In this document: piece by piece, positions 1 through 10,323 of the stretch
Numbering within the stretch: the first letter of the stretch is position 1
Layout: each line of letters begins with the position of its first letter
Source of the DNA: Tardiphaga sp.
GTDB lineage: Bacteria; Pseudomonadota; Alphaproteobacteria; Rhizobiales; Xanthobacteraceae
Direction of reading: 5' to 3'
Assembly (NCBI RefSeq): GCF_028290785.1
Contig: NZ_JAQGJD010000318.1
Location: forward strand, 34,280 to 98,279
Length of the DNA stretch: 64,000 bases
Program-made: the position numbers and the translations under genes
The notes under the pieces: generated by a model
Told to the model about the DNA's origin: nothing
The model's input: the letters and a program-made list of their open reading frames with translations, nothing else
Database searches by the model: none

Positions 1-84
1 AACGCACGGACAGCGGCCCGGTGAGTGAACGCACATGCAACAGATAGTGCGACCGCAGCAAGCTGAGTTTCGAGGGCCGGTGGG

Positions 85-3000
85 ATGATCAACGTCTCGG
101 GCAAGGAAATCTTCCGCATCGTGCTGTTCGGTGTCGGCCTCGGGTCGATCGCCGCGCTCATCTATCTGGTCGGGCCGCTGATCTCGATTGGCGGTCATCG
201 CCCGCTTGAGACCTATATCGGGCGCCAGATCGCTATCGTGGTCGTCACCGCACTCGTTGCAGCTGTGATGACCCTGCAATGGCGTCGGAAAAAGAAGGCA
301 ACGGCCAGGATTGCGGAAGGCATGGCGGCTGCGGATCAGCCGGAGGACGATACGCCGGTCCTCAAGGACAAGATGAAGGACGCGCTGGCCACGCTGAGGA
401 CGGCGAGCGGTGGCAAGCGCGATTACCTTTATGAGCTGCCATGGTATGTGCTGATCGGGCCGCCCGGATCCGGCAAGACCACGGCGCTGGTGAATTCGGG
501 CCTGAAGTTTCCGCTGTCCGGGGGCGCAACGCCCGCAGCCATCGCCGGCGTCGGCGGCACACGCTATTGCGACTGGTGGTTCACCGAGGATGCGGTGCTG
601 ATCGACACAGCCGGCCGCTACACCACGCAGGATTCCAACGCCAAGGCCGACAAGCAGAGCTGGATCGGATTTCTCGATCTGCTGAAGAAGAACCGCCCGC
701 GCCAGCCGATCAACGGCGTCATGGTGGCTGTCAGCCTGGAAGACCTGATGACGCTGCCGCCTGCGGAGATCGCGGCGCACGCCGATGCCATCCGTAGTCG
801 CTTGCTGGAACTGCATGATCGGTTGAAGGTCGATTTCCCCGTCTATGCCGTGTTCACCAAGTCCGACCTGGTCGCCGGCTTCATGGAATATTTCGCCGGC
901 CTCAACGATCAGGGTCGGCGTCAGGTCTGGGGCGCCACGTTCCAGACCGACGACAAGACGCGCAACCTCGTTGGCGAGGTGCCCGCGGAGTTCGACGCGC
1001 TGGTCGAGCGCCTCAATTACGATCTGACAGACCGATTGCAGGACGAACCGATCCCGAGCAGCCGCGTGCTGTTGTATGGCTTCCCGCCGCAGGTGGCGGG
1101 TCTCAAGCGGCAGGTGTTCGATTTCCTGAACCAGATCTTTGAGCCGACGCGCTACCATGCCAACGCGACGCTGCGTGGTTTCTATTTCACGTCCGGCACC
1201 CAGCAGGGCACGCCATTCGACCGGCTGATCGGCGCGTTGGCCAAGAGTTTCGGGGCCGAACAGGTTGGCGCGCAGGCCTATTCCGGACGTGGCAAAAGCT
1301 ACTTCCTGGCCGACCTGATTCTCAGGGTCATCATCGGGGAAGCCGCCTGGGTTTCGACCGATCGCGCCGCCGTACGGCGCATGCGGATCATGAAGACGTT
1401 GGTCTATGGCGCTATCGCGCTGGTCACGATTGCAGCGGCAGGTGGCTGGTGGGAGAGTTACCGGCGTAACCGCGATCTGATTGCGAGCGCACAGACGGCG
1501 GTGGTGCAGTATGCCCAGCAGGCCGGCCCGTTCGCCACTGAGAAGACGATTGGCGATCGCGACTTTCACCGCGTGATGCCGCTGCTCCACAAGCTGCGGA
1601 CGCTGCCCGCGGGCTTCTCCACGCATGATACGCCGACGCCGATAATGGCCACGCTCGGTCTGAGTCAACGCGAGCGGTTGCAGGCCTCGGCTGTGCAAAT
1701 CTATCACGTAGGGCTGGAGCGACTGTTCCGCCCGCGGCTGATGTTCCGGCTCGAAGAGGTGCTCGACGCGAACAAGGCCAATCCCGGCTTCACCTACGAA
1801 GCGCTGAAGGTCTATCTCATGGTCGCCGGCGTCGAGCGCGCCGACCGCGAACTGGTGGTCAGCTGGATGCGCAATGACTGGAGCGAGAACCTGTATCAGG
1901 GCGCTTCCAATGCCGAAGGACGCAAAGCACTCGAAGGCGAGCTGGTTTCGATGTTCGATCTCGAAGATGGCGAAGCGCCGCTCGTCGAGCCCAACTGGGC
2001 GCTGGTGGAAGAATGCCGTCGCATTCTGGCGCGATTGAATATCGCCGACCGCGCCTATCAATTGCTCAAGTCGCAGGCGCGACAGGCGATTGCTCCGGAC
2101 TGGATCGCGGCCCGTCACGGCGGCCCGGATTTTGCGACGGTCTTTGAATCGGCCAATGGCGACAATGTCGAGGGTATTCTGGTGCCCGGCTTCTTCACCT
2201 ATGCCGGCTTCCAACGCGCTTTCATCGACAAGCTGCCGACCATCGTCGATCAGTTGCAGCGCGACAACTGGGTGCTCGGCGATGCCGGCAAGATCGTCGC
2301 GATCACCTCACAGTTCGATCGCCTGACCGTGGATCTGCTGGCGCTGTACGGCAAGGAGTTCTCTGCCGCGTGGAAGCAGAGCCTCGAGAAATTGCGGATG
2401 CGTCCGCTCAATGTCGGGAAACCGCGCTACGACGCGCTCAATGCAGCTGCAGCATCGACATCGCCGATCCGTTTGCTGCTGGAATCGATTCGCGACGAGA
2501 CCGCACTGACGCGTGAGCGCAAGGACACAAAGGCGGCCACGGACAAGGCTGGCGATGCAAAGGCGCCGGCGCCCGCACTCCTCGGCATGCAGGCTGGGTC
2601 GGGCGTACCCGGCGCGACCATCGAGGCGGAGTTCAAGCCCTATCACCAAGTTGTCGAAGGCGAGGGGGGACGTCGCCAGATCGACACCATTATCGGCGAT
2701 CTCACGCAGATCAACACCACGCTGCAGACCGTGGCGATGAACAGCTCGCAGGAGCAGCAGACCACCGGCGCTATCCGCGCCCAGATCGCGCAGTTCAAGA
2801 CCGACGCATTGCGGATGCCGCCGCCCTTCAACACGATGCTGCTACAGGCGGCCAACGCGTTCGAGAACACCGTAGCGGACGACACCTACCGGCAGATCCG
2901 AGACGAGTTCCAGAAGTCGATCTTTGGCCCGTGTCAGGGCTTGGCAGCGGGTCGTTACCCGATGGACAGGGCTGCACGCAGTGAGATCGGTCTGGCGGAT

Positions 3001-3597
3001 TTCGGCCGGCTGTTCGGCGGCAACGGATATTTCGATACGTTCTTCAAGAAATATCTCGAAGCCTATGCGGATACGTCACAGCGCGACTGGAAGTGGCGGC
3101 AGGATAATCCAGTCGCCAAGCTGATGTCGGTGGAAGCGATCCGCCAGTTCCAGCGCGCTGCGCGGATCAAGGATGCGTTCTTCCCTACCAACGGCAATGT
3201 GCCGATGGTCAGCCTCAACGTGACGCCGCCGGTGCTGCCGGATATGGGCCTCGTTGCCAAGCTTGAAGTCAACGGTATCGCGGTCGCCTCATCCAGTCAG
3301 CCCAATCCGCCGCCGGTGGCGGTGCAGTGGCCCGGTGCCGGCGGCAGAACTGCCGTATCGCTGGTGCAGGATCCGCCATTGCCCGGCGCCCAGCCGTCGG
3401 AGATTCCGGGCGGCACCGGGCAGTGGGCATTCTTCCGTCTGCTCGACAAGGCGTCGAAGACGCCGAAAGCCAACGGCATCACCGCAAGCTGGATCGTCGG
3501 CGGCCGCGAAGTGCCGTTCCAGATCGGCACCGGCACCGTCTTCAATCCGCTCCAACTCCCTGCTCTGGCCGAATTCAAGTGCCCAACGTCGCTGTGA
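85..3597 (+). CDS. tssM: Type VI secretion system membrane subunit TssM (IcmF family)
   Basis: 1170 aa; N-terminal TM segments, Walker A GPPGSGKTT, IcmF-type C-terminal region; followed by other T6SS genes. Confidence 0.95.
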   Translation: MINVSGKEIFRIVLFGVGLGSIAALIYLVGPLISIGGHRPLETYIGRQIAIVVVTALVAAVMTLQWRRKKKATARIAEGMAAADQPEDDTPVLKDKMKDALATLRTASGGKRDYLYELPWYVLIGPPGSGKTTALVNSGLKFPLSGGATPAAIAGVGGTRYCDWWFTEDAVLIDTAGRYTTQDSNAKADKQSWIGFLDLLKKNRPRQPINGVMVAVSLEDLMTLPPAEIAAHADAIRSRLLELHDRLKVDFPVYAVFTKSDLVAGFMEYFAGLNDQGRRQVWGATFQTDDKTRNLVGEVPAEFDALVERLNYDLTDRLQDEPIPSSRVLLYGFPPQVAGLKRQVFDFLNQIFEPTRYHANATLRGFYFTSGTQQGTPFDRLIGALAKSFGAEQVGAQAYSGRGKSYFLADLILRVIIGEAAWVSTDRAAVRRMRIMKTLVYGAIALVTIAAAGGWWESYRRNRDLIASAQTAVVQYAQQAGPFATEKTIGDRDFHRVMPLLHKLRTLPAGFSTHDTPTPIMATLGLSQRERLQASAVQIYHVGLERLFRPRLMFRLEEVLDANKANPGFTYEALKVYLMVAGVERADRELVVSWMRNDWSENLYQGASNAEGRKALEGELVSMFDLEDGEAPLVEPNWALVEECRRILARLNIADRAYQLLKSQARQAIAPDWIAARHGGPDFATVFESANGDNVEGILVPGFFTYAGFQRAFIDKLPTIVDQLQRDNWVLGDAGKIVAITSQFDRLTVDLLALYGKEFSAAWKQSLEKLRMRPLNVGKPRYDALNAAAASTSPIRLLLESIRDETALTRERKDTKAATDKAGDAKAPAPALLGMQAGSGVPGATIEAEFKPYHQVVEGEGGRRQIDTIIGDLTQINTTLQTVAMNSSQEQQTTGAIRAQIAQFKTDALRMPPPFNTMLLQAANAFENTVADDTYRQIRDEFQKSIFGPCQGLAAGRYPMDRAARSEIGLADFGRLFGGNGYFDTFFKKYLEAYADTSQRDWKWRQDNPVAKLMSVEAIRQFQRAARIKDAFFPTNGNVPMVSLNVTPPVLPDMGLVAKLEVNGIAVASSSQPNPPPVAVQWPGAGGRTAVSLVQDPPLPGAQPSEIPGGTGQWAFFRLLDKASKTPKANGITASWIVGGREVPFQIGTGTVFNPLQLPALAEFKCPTSL

Positions 3598-3604
3598 GGG
3601 TCTG

Positions 3605-4291
3605 ATGCAGTGCAGTCTGTACGGCAAGCTGCCGACGAAGCGGGACTTCATCGCCGCCGGCGTGCCGCGTGAATTTCTCGCCGTCTGGGAGCCTTGGCTG
3701 CAGGGAAGCGTCTCGGCGTCCCGCGTAACTCTGGGAGACCGGTGGCAAGCCGCGTTTCTGACCGCGCCGATCTGGCGCTTTTGGCTCGGCAGCGATCTCT
3801 GCGGTGTCGATGTGATTGGCGCCTTCATGCCGTCGCTCGATGGCGTCGGGCGCTATTTCCCACTCACGCTCATAGCCTGTGCCGATCCCGGCTTCGGCAT
3901 CGCTCCGCCGGAAAGCGATGCGCAGGAAGCGTGGTTCACCGCGGCAGAAGCGCTGCTGATGTCGGCGCTCGATCACGACCGCACATTCGATGCCGTCATG
4001 GCGGATCTCGCCGACCTACCGGCTCCGATGCAGATCGCGCAGGACGAGACTTCGGGCGACTTCATCGGGGATGGCGATTCGCGGACAGGCGAGCCGGACT
4101 TCGCCGCGATTTTCGAAGCGCTTCGCAAGGGCGACCATGAAAGTATTTACGGCAGCGCCACATTCTGGTGGACGCTCGGCGGCGAAGGCTTCGCGCCTAT
4201 GGCATTGTGCCGGCGGCGTATGCCCGACCCTTATCTGTTCCCTAGCATGTTGACTGGCAAACATCCTCAGTACGATCCAGTGGCAGGATGA
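3605..4291 (+). CDS. tagF: Type VI secretion-associated protein TagF
   Basis: Starts MQCSLYGKLPTKRDFIAAGVPREFL, typical TagF N-terminus (ORF track extends upstream in frame to 3254); between tssM and pppA. Confidence 0.88.
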   Translation: MQCSLYGKLPTKRDFIAAGVPREFLAVWEPWLQGSVSASRVTLGDRWQAAFLTAPIWRFWLGSDLCGVDVIGAFMPSLDGVGRYFPLTLIACADPGFGIAPPESDAQEAWFTAAEALLMSALDHDRTFDAVMADLADLPAPMQIAQDETSGDFIGDGDSRTGEPDFAAIFEALRKGDHESIYGSATFWWTLGGEGFAPMALCRRRMPDPYLFPSMLTGKHPQYDPVAG

Positions 4292-5082
4292 CGATGTCGA
4301 ATGATTCATTATCCAGATTTGAATCGGGGGCCGCGACTCATGTCGGCCGGGTTCGCAAGCAGAACGAGGACAGTTACCTGATCTCGACGCGGTCGGGTGT
4401 CTGGGCCGTGGCCGACGGCATGGGCGGCCATGCGGCGGGCGATCTCGCCAGTCATATTGTCGTCGAGGAATTGGAGCGTATCACTGCGCCGGCTACCGCC
4501 GCGCAGTTGCTCGCCGATTGCGAGGAGCGGCTGGTCGCGGCCAACAGCAAGCTCAGGATGTTGGCCGATGCACGCGGCGGCGATCTGGTTGGGACCACGG
4601 TCGCCGTCCTGCTCGCATTCGACAGCGTGTTCGCCTGCGTCTGGTCGGGCGATAGCCGGATCTACCGGGTCCAAGCCGGTGGTATCGAACAACTTTCGGT
4701 CGATCACACCGAAGTGCAAGAATTGATGAACGAGGGGAAGCTGACAGCGGACGAAGCAAAGTCATGGCCGCGGCGGAACGTTATCACCCGCGCGATCGGC
4801 ACCTACGAACAGCCGGAACTGGAGATGACGAACGGCACGCTGGCATCGGGCGATGTTTTTCTGATCTGCAGCGATGGTCTCACCAATCACGTCGCGGATC
4901 ATGAGATGCTTGCGTTAGCCCAGTTGCACGCGCCGCAGGCCGCCTGCGACCATCTGATTGAGCTGACATTATTGCGCGGCGCGACCGACAACGTCACAGT
5001 GGTGGTAACCCGCTTTGGTCCGACCGCGGCCAATGCGCCGCAGTCCGCGCGCAGCAAGGTCTGGGGATCTGGGGGTGAGTGA
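4288..5082 (+). CDS. pppA: PP2C-family serine/threonine phosphatase, T6SS-associated PppA
   Basis: Motifs HVGRVRKQNEDSYL, VADGMGGHAAGD, SGDSRIYR, CSDGLTNHV, GATDNVTVVV; 4-nt overlap with tagF. Confidence 0.92.
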   Translation: MTMSNDSLSRFESGAATHVGRVRKQNEDSYLISTRSGVWAVADGMGGHAAGDLASHIVVEELERITAPATAAQLLADCEERLVAANSKLRMLADARGGDLVGTTVAVLLAFDSVFACVWSGDSRIYRVQAGGIEQLSVDHTEVQELMNEGKLTADEAKSWPRRNVITRAIGTYEQPELEMTNGTLASGDVFLICSDGLTNHVADHEMLALAQLHAPQAACDHLIELTLLRGATDNVTVVVTRFGPTAANAPQSARSKVWGSGGE

Positions 5083-5083
5083 C

Positions 5084-6907
5084 ATGTACGCACCAGCCCT
5101 GATGGCGCGGCTGCCGGCGGGCACGCAACTCAATGGCGTATTCGAAGTCGAGGCGCATATCGCCTCCGGCGGCATGGGCGAGATCTATCGTGGACGCGCC
5201 ATCGAGACCGGCGACGTGGTGGCAATCAAGGTGATGCGTACCGACCTCGCTGACAATGCCATGGCGCTGGCGCTGTTCCGCAAGGAAGCATCGGCGCTTC
5301 ACTACATTCATCACGATGCGATCGTTCGCTATTATATCTTCTCGCTGGATCCCGGGATCGGACGGCATTATCTCGCGATGGAGTTCGTCGATGGCCGTCC
5401 GCTGTCGGAAGTGATAAAATCCGGCGCGCTGTCGTTCAAGGACGTCTGCCTTCTGCAAGAGCGGCTCGCCAGCGGGCTCGATGCGGCGCATCGGCATGGC
5501 ATAATCCATCGCGACCTGTCGCCCGACAATATTCTGATCGCCGATGATGACATCAGTCGCGCCAAGATCATTGATTTCGGAATCGCACGATCGACCCGCC
5601 CGGACAGCAGTACGATCATCGGTTCGGGCTTTGCAGGCAAGTACAACTACGTCTCGCCCGAGCAGCTCGGGCTATTCGGTGGTGAAGTGACCGCCAAGTC
5701 GGACATCTACAGCCTTGGTCTGCTGCTGTTCGAATGCCTGAATGGCAAGCCCCTCGATATGGGTGGCAGCCAGCTCGACGTGATCGAGAAGCGTCGCGTG
5801 GTGCCCGACCTGACGCCGATCGATGCTCGCTTCAGCCCGCTTATCGCGCAGATGCTGCAGCCGGATCCGAACGATCGGCCGGAGTCAATGGCTGCCGTTG
5901 CCGCATGGCGGCCGACGGCCGCGGCAGACAGGATCATGTCGCAGGTGCAAAACCGGCTGCGGCGCGGCGGCGAATCCAAACGGCGGCAATTGCGGATGGT
6001 TGCTGCAGCGGCCGGCCTTGTCGCGATCGGGGGGGCGGCCTTGGGCTATTACCTATCCTATGAGCCCTTTGGTGATGCGCCGGCCGAGGTCGCGTCGCCT
6101 GCGCCGGTACTCAATCCGGATAACGGTTCCGATGCACGGCTCGCCGAGGAGGCGCGTCGCGTTGCCGCCGACAATCAGGCACGGCAACGCGCGGAATTGG
6201 CGAGCCAGCCGGCTGTATCGGCAAAGCCTGCCGATCCGCAGCTCGCAGCGCCGGACCGGCCCTCCAGCGATCCGACTGATCGGATCAGACAATATGTGAA
6301 TTCCTACGACGGCGGCGAGTGTTTCTTCGTGGCGCCGGTCGCGGTTGCCGACGGCAATACGATGCTCGAAGGGTACGGCGCGTCGGCCGCCCCGTTCTCG
6401 GTGCTTGATTACGATTTCAAGCGGATCCACAGATTCGAGGCGACAGTGGGATTCCATGCCGTGGCAGCTCCGCAATGCGCTGCCCTCAATTTTACGGCAC
6501 GGCTGCGCAATCAACGCGGCACGCCGCCCAATCTCGACATCAGCGCCGGCAACTTGAAGAGCAGCGGTTACGTTACCGGTTCCGTCTCTGGCTTCGGAAG
6601 CGGGAACATCGACTTGCTGATGATCGATCATGAAGGAATCGTGCAGTCCCTGACGTCGCTGCTGCGCGGAAGTGGCGATACGCGCACTTTCACGCTCAAC
6701 CTGCGACGCGCAGATGCCGGGCCGCCGAAACTCCAGCTCGTAATGGCGGTGACGACGGCGAGTACGCTGGCGGCGCTGCAGCCGGCGTCCTCTGCCACCA
6801 CCGAGGTCGGGCCTGCCGATCGTGTGTTCCCGGCTGCACTGACCGAAGGTGTCCGCACCGGCCAACCGGTAAATGTCAGGATCAGGTCGTTCAACCTGGA
6901 GAAGTGA
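5084..6907 (+). CDS. ppkA: Serine/threonine protein kinase, T6SS-associated PpkA-like, with one TM and a C-terminal extracytoplasmic domain
   Basis: Kinase motifs GGMGEIYRG, VAIKVM, HRDLSPDNILI, DFGIA; TM segment around LVAIGGAALGYYL; start MYAPALMARLPAGTQ. Confidence 0.9.
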   Translation: MYAPALMARLPAGTQLNGVFEVEAHIASGGMGEIYRGRAIETGDVVAIKVMRTDLADNAMALALFRKEASALHYIHHDAIVRYYIFSLDPGIGRHYLAMEFVDGRPLSEVIKSGALSFKDVCLLQERLASGLDAAHRHGIIHRDLSPDNILIADDDISRAKIIDFGIARSTRPDSSTIIGSGFAGKYNYVSPEQLGLFGGEVTAKSDIYSLGLLLFECLNGKPLDMGGSQLDVIEKRRVVPDLTPIDARFSPLIAQMLQPDPNDRPESMAAVAAWRPTAAADRIMSQVQNRLRRGGESKRRQLRMVAAAAGLVAIGGAALGYYLSYEPFGDAPAEVASPAPVLNPDNGSDARLAEEARRVAADNQARQRAELASQPAVSAKPADPQLAAPDRPSSDPTDRIRQYVNSYDGGECFFVAPVAVADGNTMLEGYGASAAPFSVLDYDFKRIHRFEATVGFHAVAAPQCAALNFTARLRNQRGTPPNLDISAGNLKSSGYVTGSVSGFGSGNIDLLMIDHEGIVQSLTSLLRGSGDTRTFTLNLRRADAGPPKLQLVMAVTTASTLAALQPASSATTEVGPADRVFPAALTEGVRTGQPVNVRIRSFNLEK

Positions 6908-7107
6908 CGGCCACGGAAACAAGCCACTGGAAATCGTGCGGGGCCGCTTGAACCTATCTGGTGCGTCTCGCGACACACGATGGGACGCTCATACCTCTAG
7001 CCCCAAGCCGACTGCCCCTGCAGTCCACCTTGAGACCAGCAAGTGATGCGCTCCGCAAGAGTATCGTCATCACTGGCAGAGATGCCGCGCGGTTCGGGAG
7101 AGTGGCA

Positions 7108-7629
7108 ATGGCGAAGCAGAGCGGTCAGAAGTTCATCAAGCGAAACCGCCCACCGCGCGTCCACATCACCTACGAGGATCCGGGCAACGCCGAAGAGAAG
7201 ATCGAGCTGCCCTTCGTAATGGGCGTGATGTCTGACCTCTCCGGTAACAATCCCGGCGCCGAGAAGGCCGATATCGACCAACGAAAATTCCTCGATATCG
7301 ACATGGACAATATAGACAACCGCATGGCAGCGATCCAACCCGGTGTGAGTTTCCGCGTCGACAACAAGCTGACGGAAAATTCAAAAGAGAAACTAGGTGT
7401 CAATCTCCAATTCAATAAGATGGCGGATTTCGAGCCGGCGGCGCTTGCCCGGCAGGTGCCGGCTCTGGCCAAGCTGCTCGAAGCGCGCACGCATCTTTCA
7501 AACCTGCTGCGTTACATGGACGGCAAGGCGGCGGCGGAGGAATCCCTCCGCAAACTGCTGGCCGACCCCCAGCTCATGTTGGCTCTGAAGAACCGTGCCG
7601 CGCCCAGCGACGACGAAGTGAAATCTTGA
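7108..7629 (+). CDS. tssB: Type VI secretion system contractile sheath small subunit TssB
   Basis: MAKQSGQKFIKRNRPPRVHITYEDPG...LPFVMGVMSDLSGN, characteristic TssB. Confidence 0.94.
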   Translation: MAKQSGQKFIKRNRPPRVHITYEDPGNAEEKIELPFVMGVMSDLSGNNPGAEKADIDQRKFLDIDMDNIDNRMAAIQPGVSFRVDNKLTENSKEKLGVNLQFNKMADFEPAALARQVPALAKLLEARTHLSNLLRYMDGKAAAEESLRKLLADPQLMLALKNRAAPSDDEVKS

Positions 7630-7656
7630 GATTGCTCAAAGTCGGAGACCATCGTG

Positions 7657-9150
7657 ATGGCGACTGAAACGTCCCGCTCCACCGAAGATATTTCGCTCCA
7701 GACACGCGAAGTCGATGAATTTTCGGTGCTGCTGAAGCAAAGCTTCAAGCCGCGTACCGAGCGTGCCGCGACCGAGGTTGAAAACGCTGTCCAAACCCTT
7801 GTGTCTCAGGCGCTGGTCGATAGCAGCGTTATCAAGGAAGACGTTCTCGACACGATCGAGGAAATGATCGCTCAGCTCGACAAAAAGCTCTCCGCACAGA
7901 TCAATGAAATACTTCATGCAACTGAATTCCAGCAGATCGAAGGCGCCTGGCGGGGTTTGGCCTATCTGGTTTTCCAGTCTGAAACCGACGCGATGCTCAA
8001 GATCCGCGTGATGGACGTCTCTAAGAGCGAGCTCTACCGGCATCTGCGGCAATATCCCAATGCGGCGTGGGACCAGAGCGCGCTGTTCAAGAAGGTCTAT
8101 GAAGAAGAGTTCGGCCAGCTCGGCGGCCAACCCTATGGCTGCCTGATCGGCGACTACGCGTTCAGCCATCTGCCGACGGACGTTCAACTGCTGCGCGATA
8201 TGAGCCGTATCGCCAGCGCAGCGCATGCGCCGTTCTTCGCGGCGGCGGATTCGACGCTGATGGGCATGGATTCGTGGAACGAGTTGATGAATCCACGCGA
8301 TCTGAGCAAGCTGTTCGACACGCCTGAGTACGCTGCATGGAAATCGCTCCGCGATTCCGAAGACGCCCGGTATGTCGGCCTGTGCATGCCGCGTGTGCTG
8401 GCGCGCCTGCCTTATGGCGCCAAGTCAGAGCCAGTGGCCGAATTTGCTTTCGAGGAAGACACCGACGGGCACCGGGGCGAGAAATATGCCTGGATGAACG
8501 CCGCCTATGCGATGGCGGCGAACATAAACCGTGCCTTCAAGGAATATGGCTGGTGCGCCCGTATCCGTGGCGTGCAGTCCGGCGGCGAGGTCGAGGACTT
8601 GCCGACGCACACCTTCCCGACCGACGACGGCGGCGTTGACCTGAAGTGTCCGACCGAGATCGCGATTACCGATCGCCGCGAGGCCGAACTGGCAAAAGCC
8701 GGGTTGATCCCGCTGATTCATCGCAAGAACACCGACCGCGCGGCATTCATCGGCGCACAGTCGCTGTTCAAGCCGAAGGCCTATCAGAACAATCCGGCCG
8801 CAACCGCATCCAGCAATCTGTCTTCGCGGCTACCCTACATGTTCGCGGTTTGCCGATTTGCCCACTATCTCAAATGCATCGTGCGCGACAAGGTTGGCTC
8901 CTATTACGAAAAGGAGCAGTTGCAAAAATGGCTGACCAACTGGATCAGCGAATATGTCGATGGCGATCCTATCAATTCGACAGAGGCCACGAAGTGCCGC
9001 CGTCCGCTGGCGGGCGCCGCAATCAGGATCGTCGAGAACGAGGAAAATCCGGGCTATTACGCCGCAACATTCGACCTACGCCCACACTTCCAGTTGGAAG
9101 GCATGGACATTGGTCTGCGGCTGGTGTCGCGATTGCCCGTCGCAAAATAG
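7657..9150 (+). CDS. tssC: Type VI secretion system contractile sheath large subunit TssC
   Basis: LDKKLSAQINEILHATEFQQIEGAWRGLAYLV and YGCLIGDYAFSH motifs of TssC. Confidence 0.95.
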   Translation: MATETSRSTEDISLQTREVDEFSVLLKQSFKPRTERAATEVENAVQTLVSQALVDSSVIKEDVLDTIEEMIAQLDKKLSAQINEILHATEFQQIEGAWRGLAYLVFQSETDAMLKIRVMDVSKSELYRHLRQYPNAAWDQSALFKKVYEEEFGQLGGQPYGCLIGDYAFSHLPTDVQLLRDMSRIASAAHAPFFAAADSTLMGMDSWNELMNPRDLSKLFDTPEYAAWKSLRDSEDARYVGLCMPRVLARLPYGAKSEPVAEFAFEEDTDGHRGEKYAWMNAAYAMAANINRAFKEYGWCARIRGVQSGGEVEDLPTHTFPTDDGGVDLKCPTEIAITDRREAELAKAGLIPLIHRKNTDRAAFIGAQSLFKPKAYQNNPAATASSNLSSRLPYMFAVCRFAHYLKCIVRDKVGSYYEKEQLQKWLTNWISEYVDGDPINSTEATKCRRPLAGAAIRIVENEENPGYYAATFDLRPHFQLEGMDIGLRLVSRLPVAK

Positions 9151-9265
9151 TCCGTATCGCACCGAACCAGCTCTCGCCAGGCCGCGACCAATCCATGGAC
9201 CCCCTGACCCGATCAGGCAATCGCGGGGGAGGCGATCGAACCATCTATCTGAGAGGGAAATTGAA

Positions 9266-9748
9266 ATGGCCGAAATGTTCTTGAAGCTCGATGGCGTTGA
9301 AGGTGAATCCTTGGACCACGCCCATCAGAATGAAATCGAACTGCAGACCTGGACATGGAATACCACCAATCCGGTCCGCTGGGATCTCAATCAGGGCGGT
9401 CAGTCGACCAAGGTTCACGTGCATGAAATCACCCTAAAGAAGGCATGCGACAAGTCATCCGTTACGCTGTACCAGAATTTGGTGACCGGCAAGCACATCA
9501 AGAACGCAAAGATCACGTGTCGTAAGAACGATGGTGAGAATAAGTTCGAGTATCTCGTCGTTGAGCTGACGGATGTCATGATTGCAAAGGTGGAATGGAC
9601 TGGTGCGGGCGAGAGCCAGACTCTCGAGGAGAATGTCGAACTGTCGTTCGCCGAGTTCAGGCTGGACTACAAAGTTCAGGGCGACTCGGGCAATGCGAAT
9701 GGCCAGAAGACTTTCGGGTTTAACGTGCAGCGGCAGCAGGCCGCCTGA
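9266..9748 (+). CDS. hcp: Hcp-family type VI secretion tube protein (TssD)
   Basis: 160 aa starting MAEMFLKLDGVEGESLDHAHQNEIELQTWTW; located after tssC. Confidence 0.92.
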   Translation: MAEMFLKLDGVEGESLDHAHQNEIELQTWTWNTTNPVRWDLNQGGQSTKVHVHEITLKKACDKSSVTLYQNLVTGKHIKNAKITCRKNDGENKFEYLVVELTDVMIAKVEWTGAGESQTLEENVELSFAEFRLDYKVQGDSGNANGQKTFGFNVQRQQAA

Positions 9749-9820
9749 TCCTGCAAGTATCGCGCGAGCGCTTCCTGCCGCGCGCGTGATCGCCGGATTT
9801 TGTTGACAGAGGTCCGACGT

Positions 9821-10141
9821 ATGCGAACGACAGGTCTCAAAGGCGCTTGCCTCGTCTTCGCCAGCCTTGCTTTGTCAGGCGTGACGCCGGTTCATGCCGT
9901 TGACTATCCATGGTGTGCGTTGGGCAGCAGCATCGGCCGGCAGTGCAGCTACACCACTCCGCAACAATGCCAGGCCGCCATCAGCGGCGTCGGCGGCTCC
10001 TGCATGCAGAACCCAGCCATGACGCAGCAGGCGAGCCAGAGGCCGTCGCCGTCCGATCGCTCCGAACGCAGCAAATCCCGTCCGCCTCCAGGCGTGAAAA
10101 TCCATCGCGCGCCGGGGAAGCATGGATGGTATTATGAATAG
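9821..10141 (+). CDS. Small secreted cysteine-containing protein, DUF3551-like
   Basis: N-terminal signal peptide, then VDYPWCALGSSIGRQCSYTTPQQCQAAISGVGGSCMQNP pattern. Confidence 0.72.
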   Translation: MRTTGLKGACLVFASLALSGVTPVHAVDYPWCALGSSIGRQCSYTTPQQCQAAISGVGGSCMQNPAMTQQASQRPSPSDRSERSKSRPPPGVKIHRAPGKHGWYYE

Positions 10142-10323
10142 ATGGGCGACTGTCGAGCGTGCATGCATGCCGGATCACGCCGGGCGGGCGATAGCGCCTC
10201 TCCAGGCTGCGCCCGCTAAGATTGCAGAGAAGAAGCAAATTCGAAGGGGCTCGCGGCTCGAGCGTCAAAGGGCTACCGCGAGGCCCGCCGACCGCTGCTG
10301 GCGGCACGAAGCGGACGCGTTGG

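Noticed and set aside
7066-7107. Possible sigma-54-like TGGCAG...TGCCGC upstream of tssB
   Set aside because: Does not match the GG-N10-GC spacing/consensus well enough to support a call.
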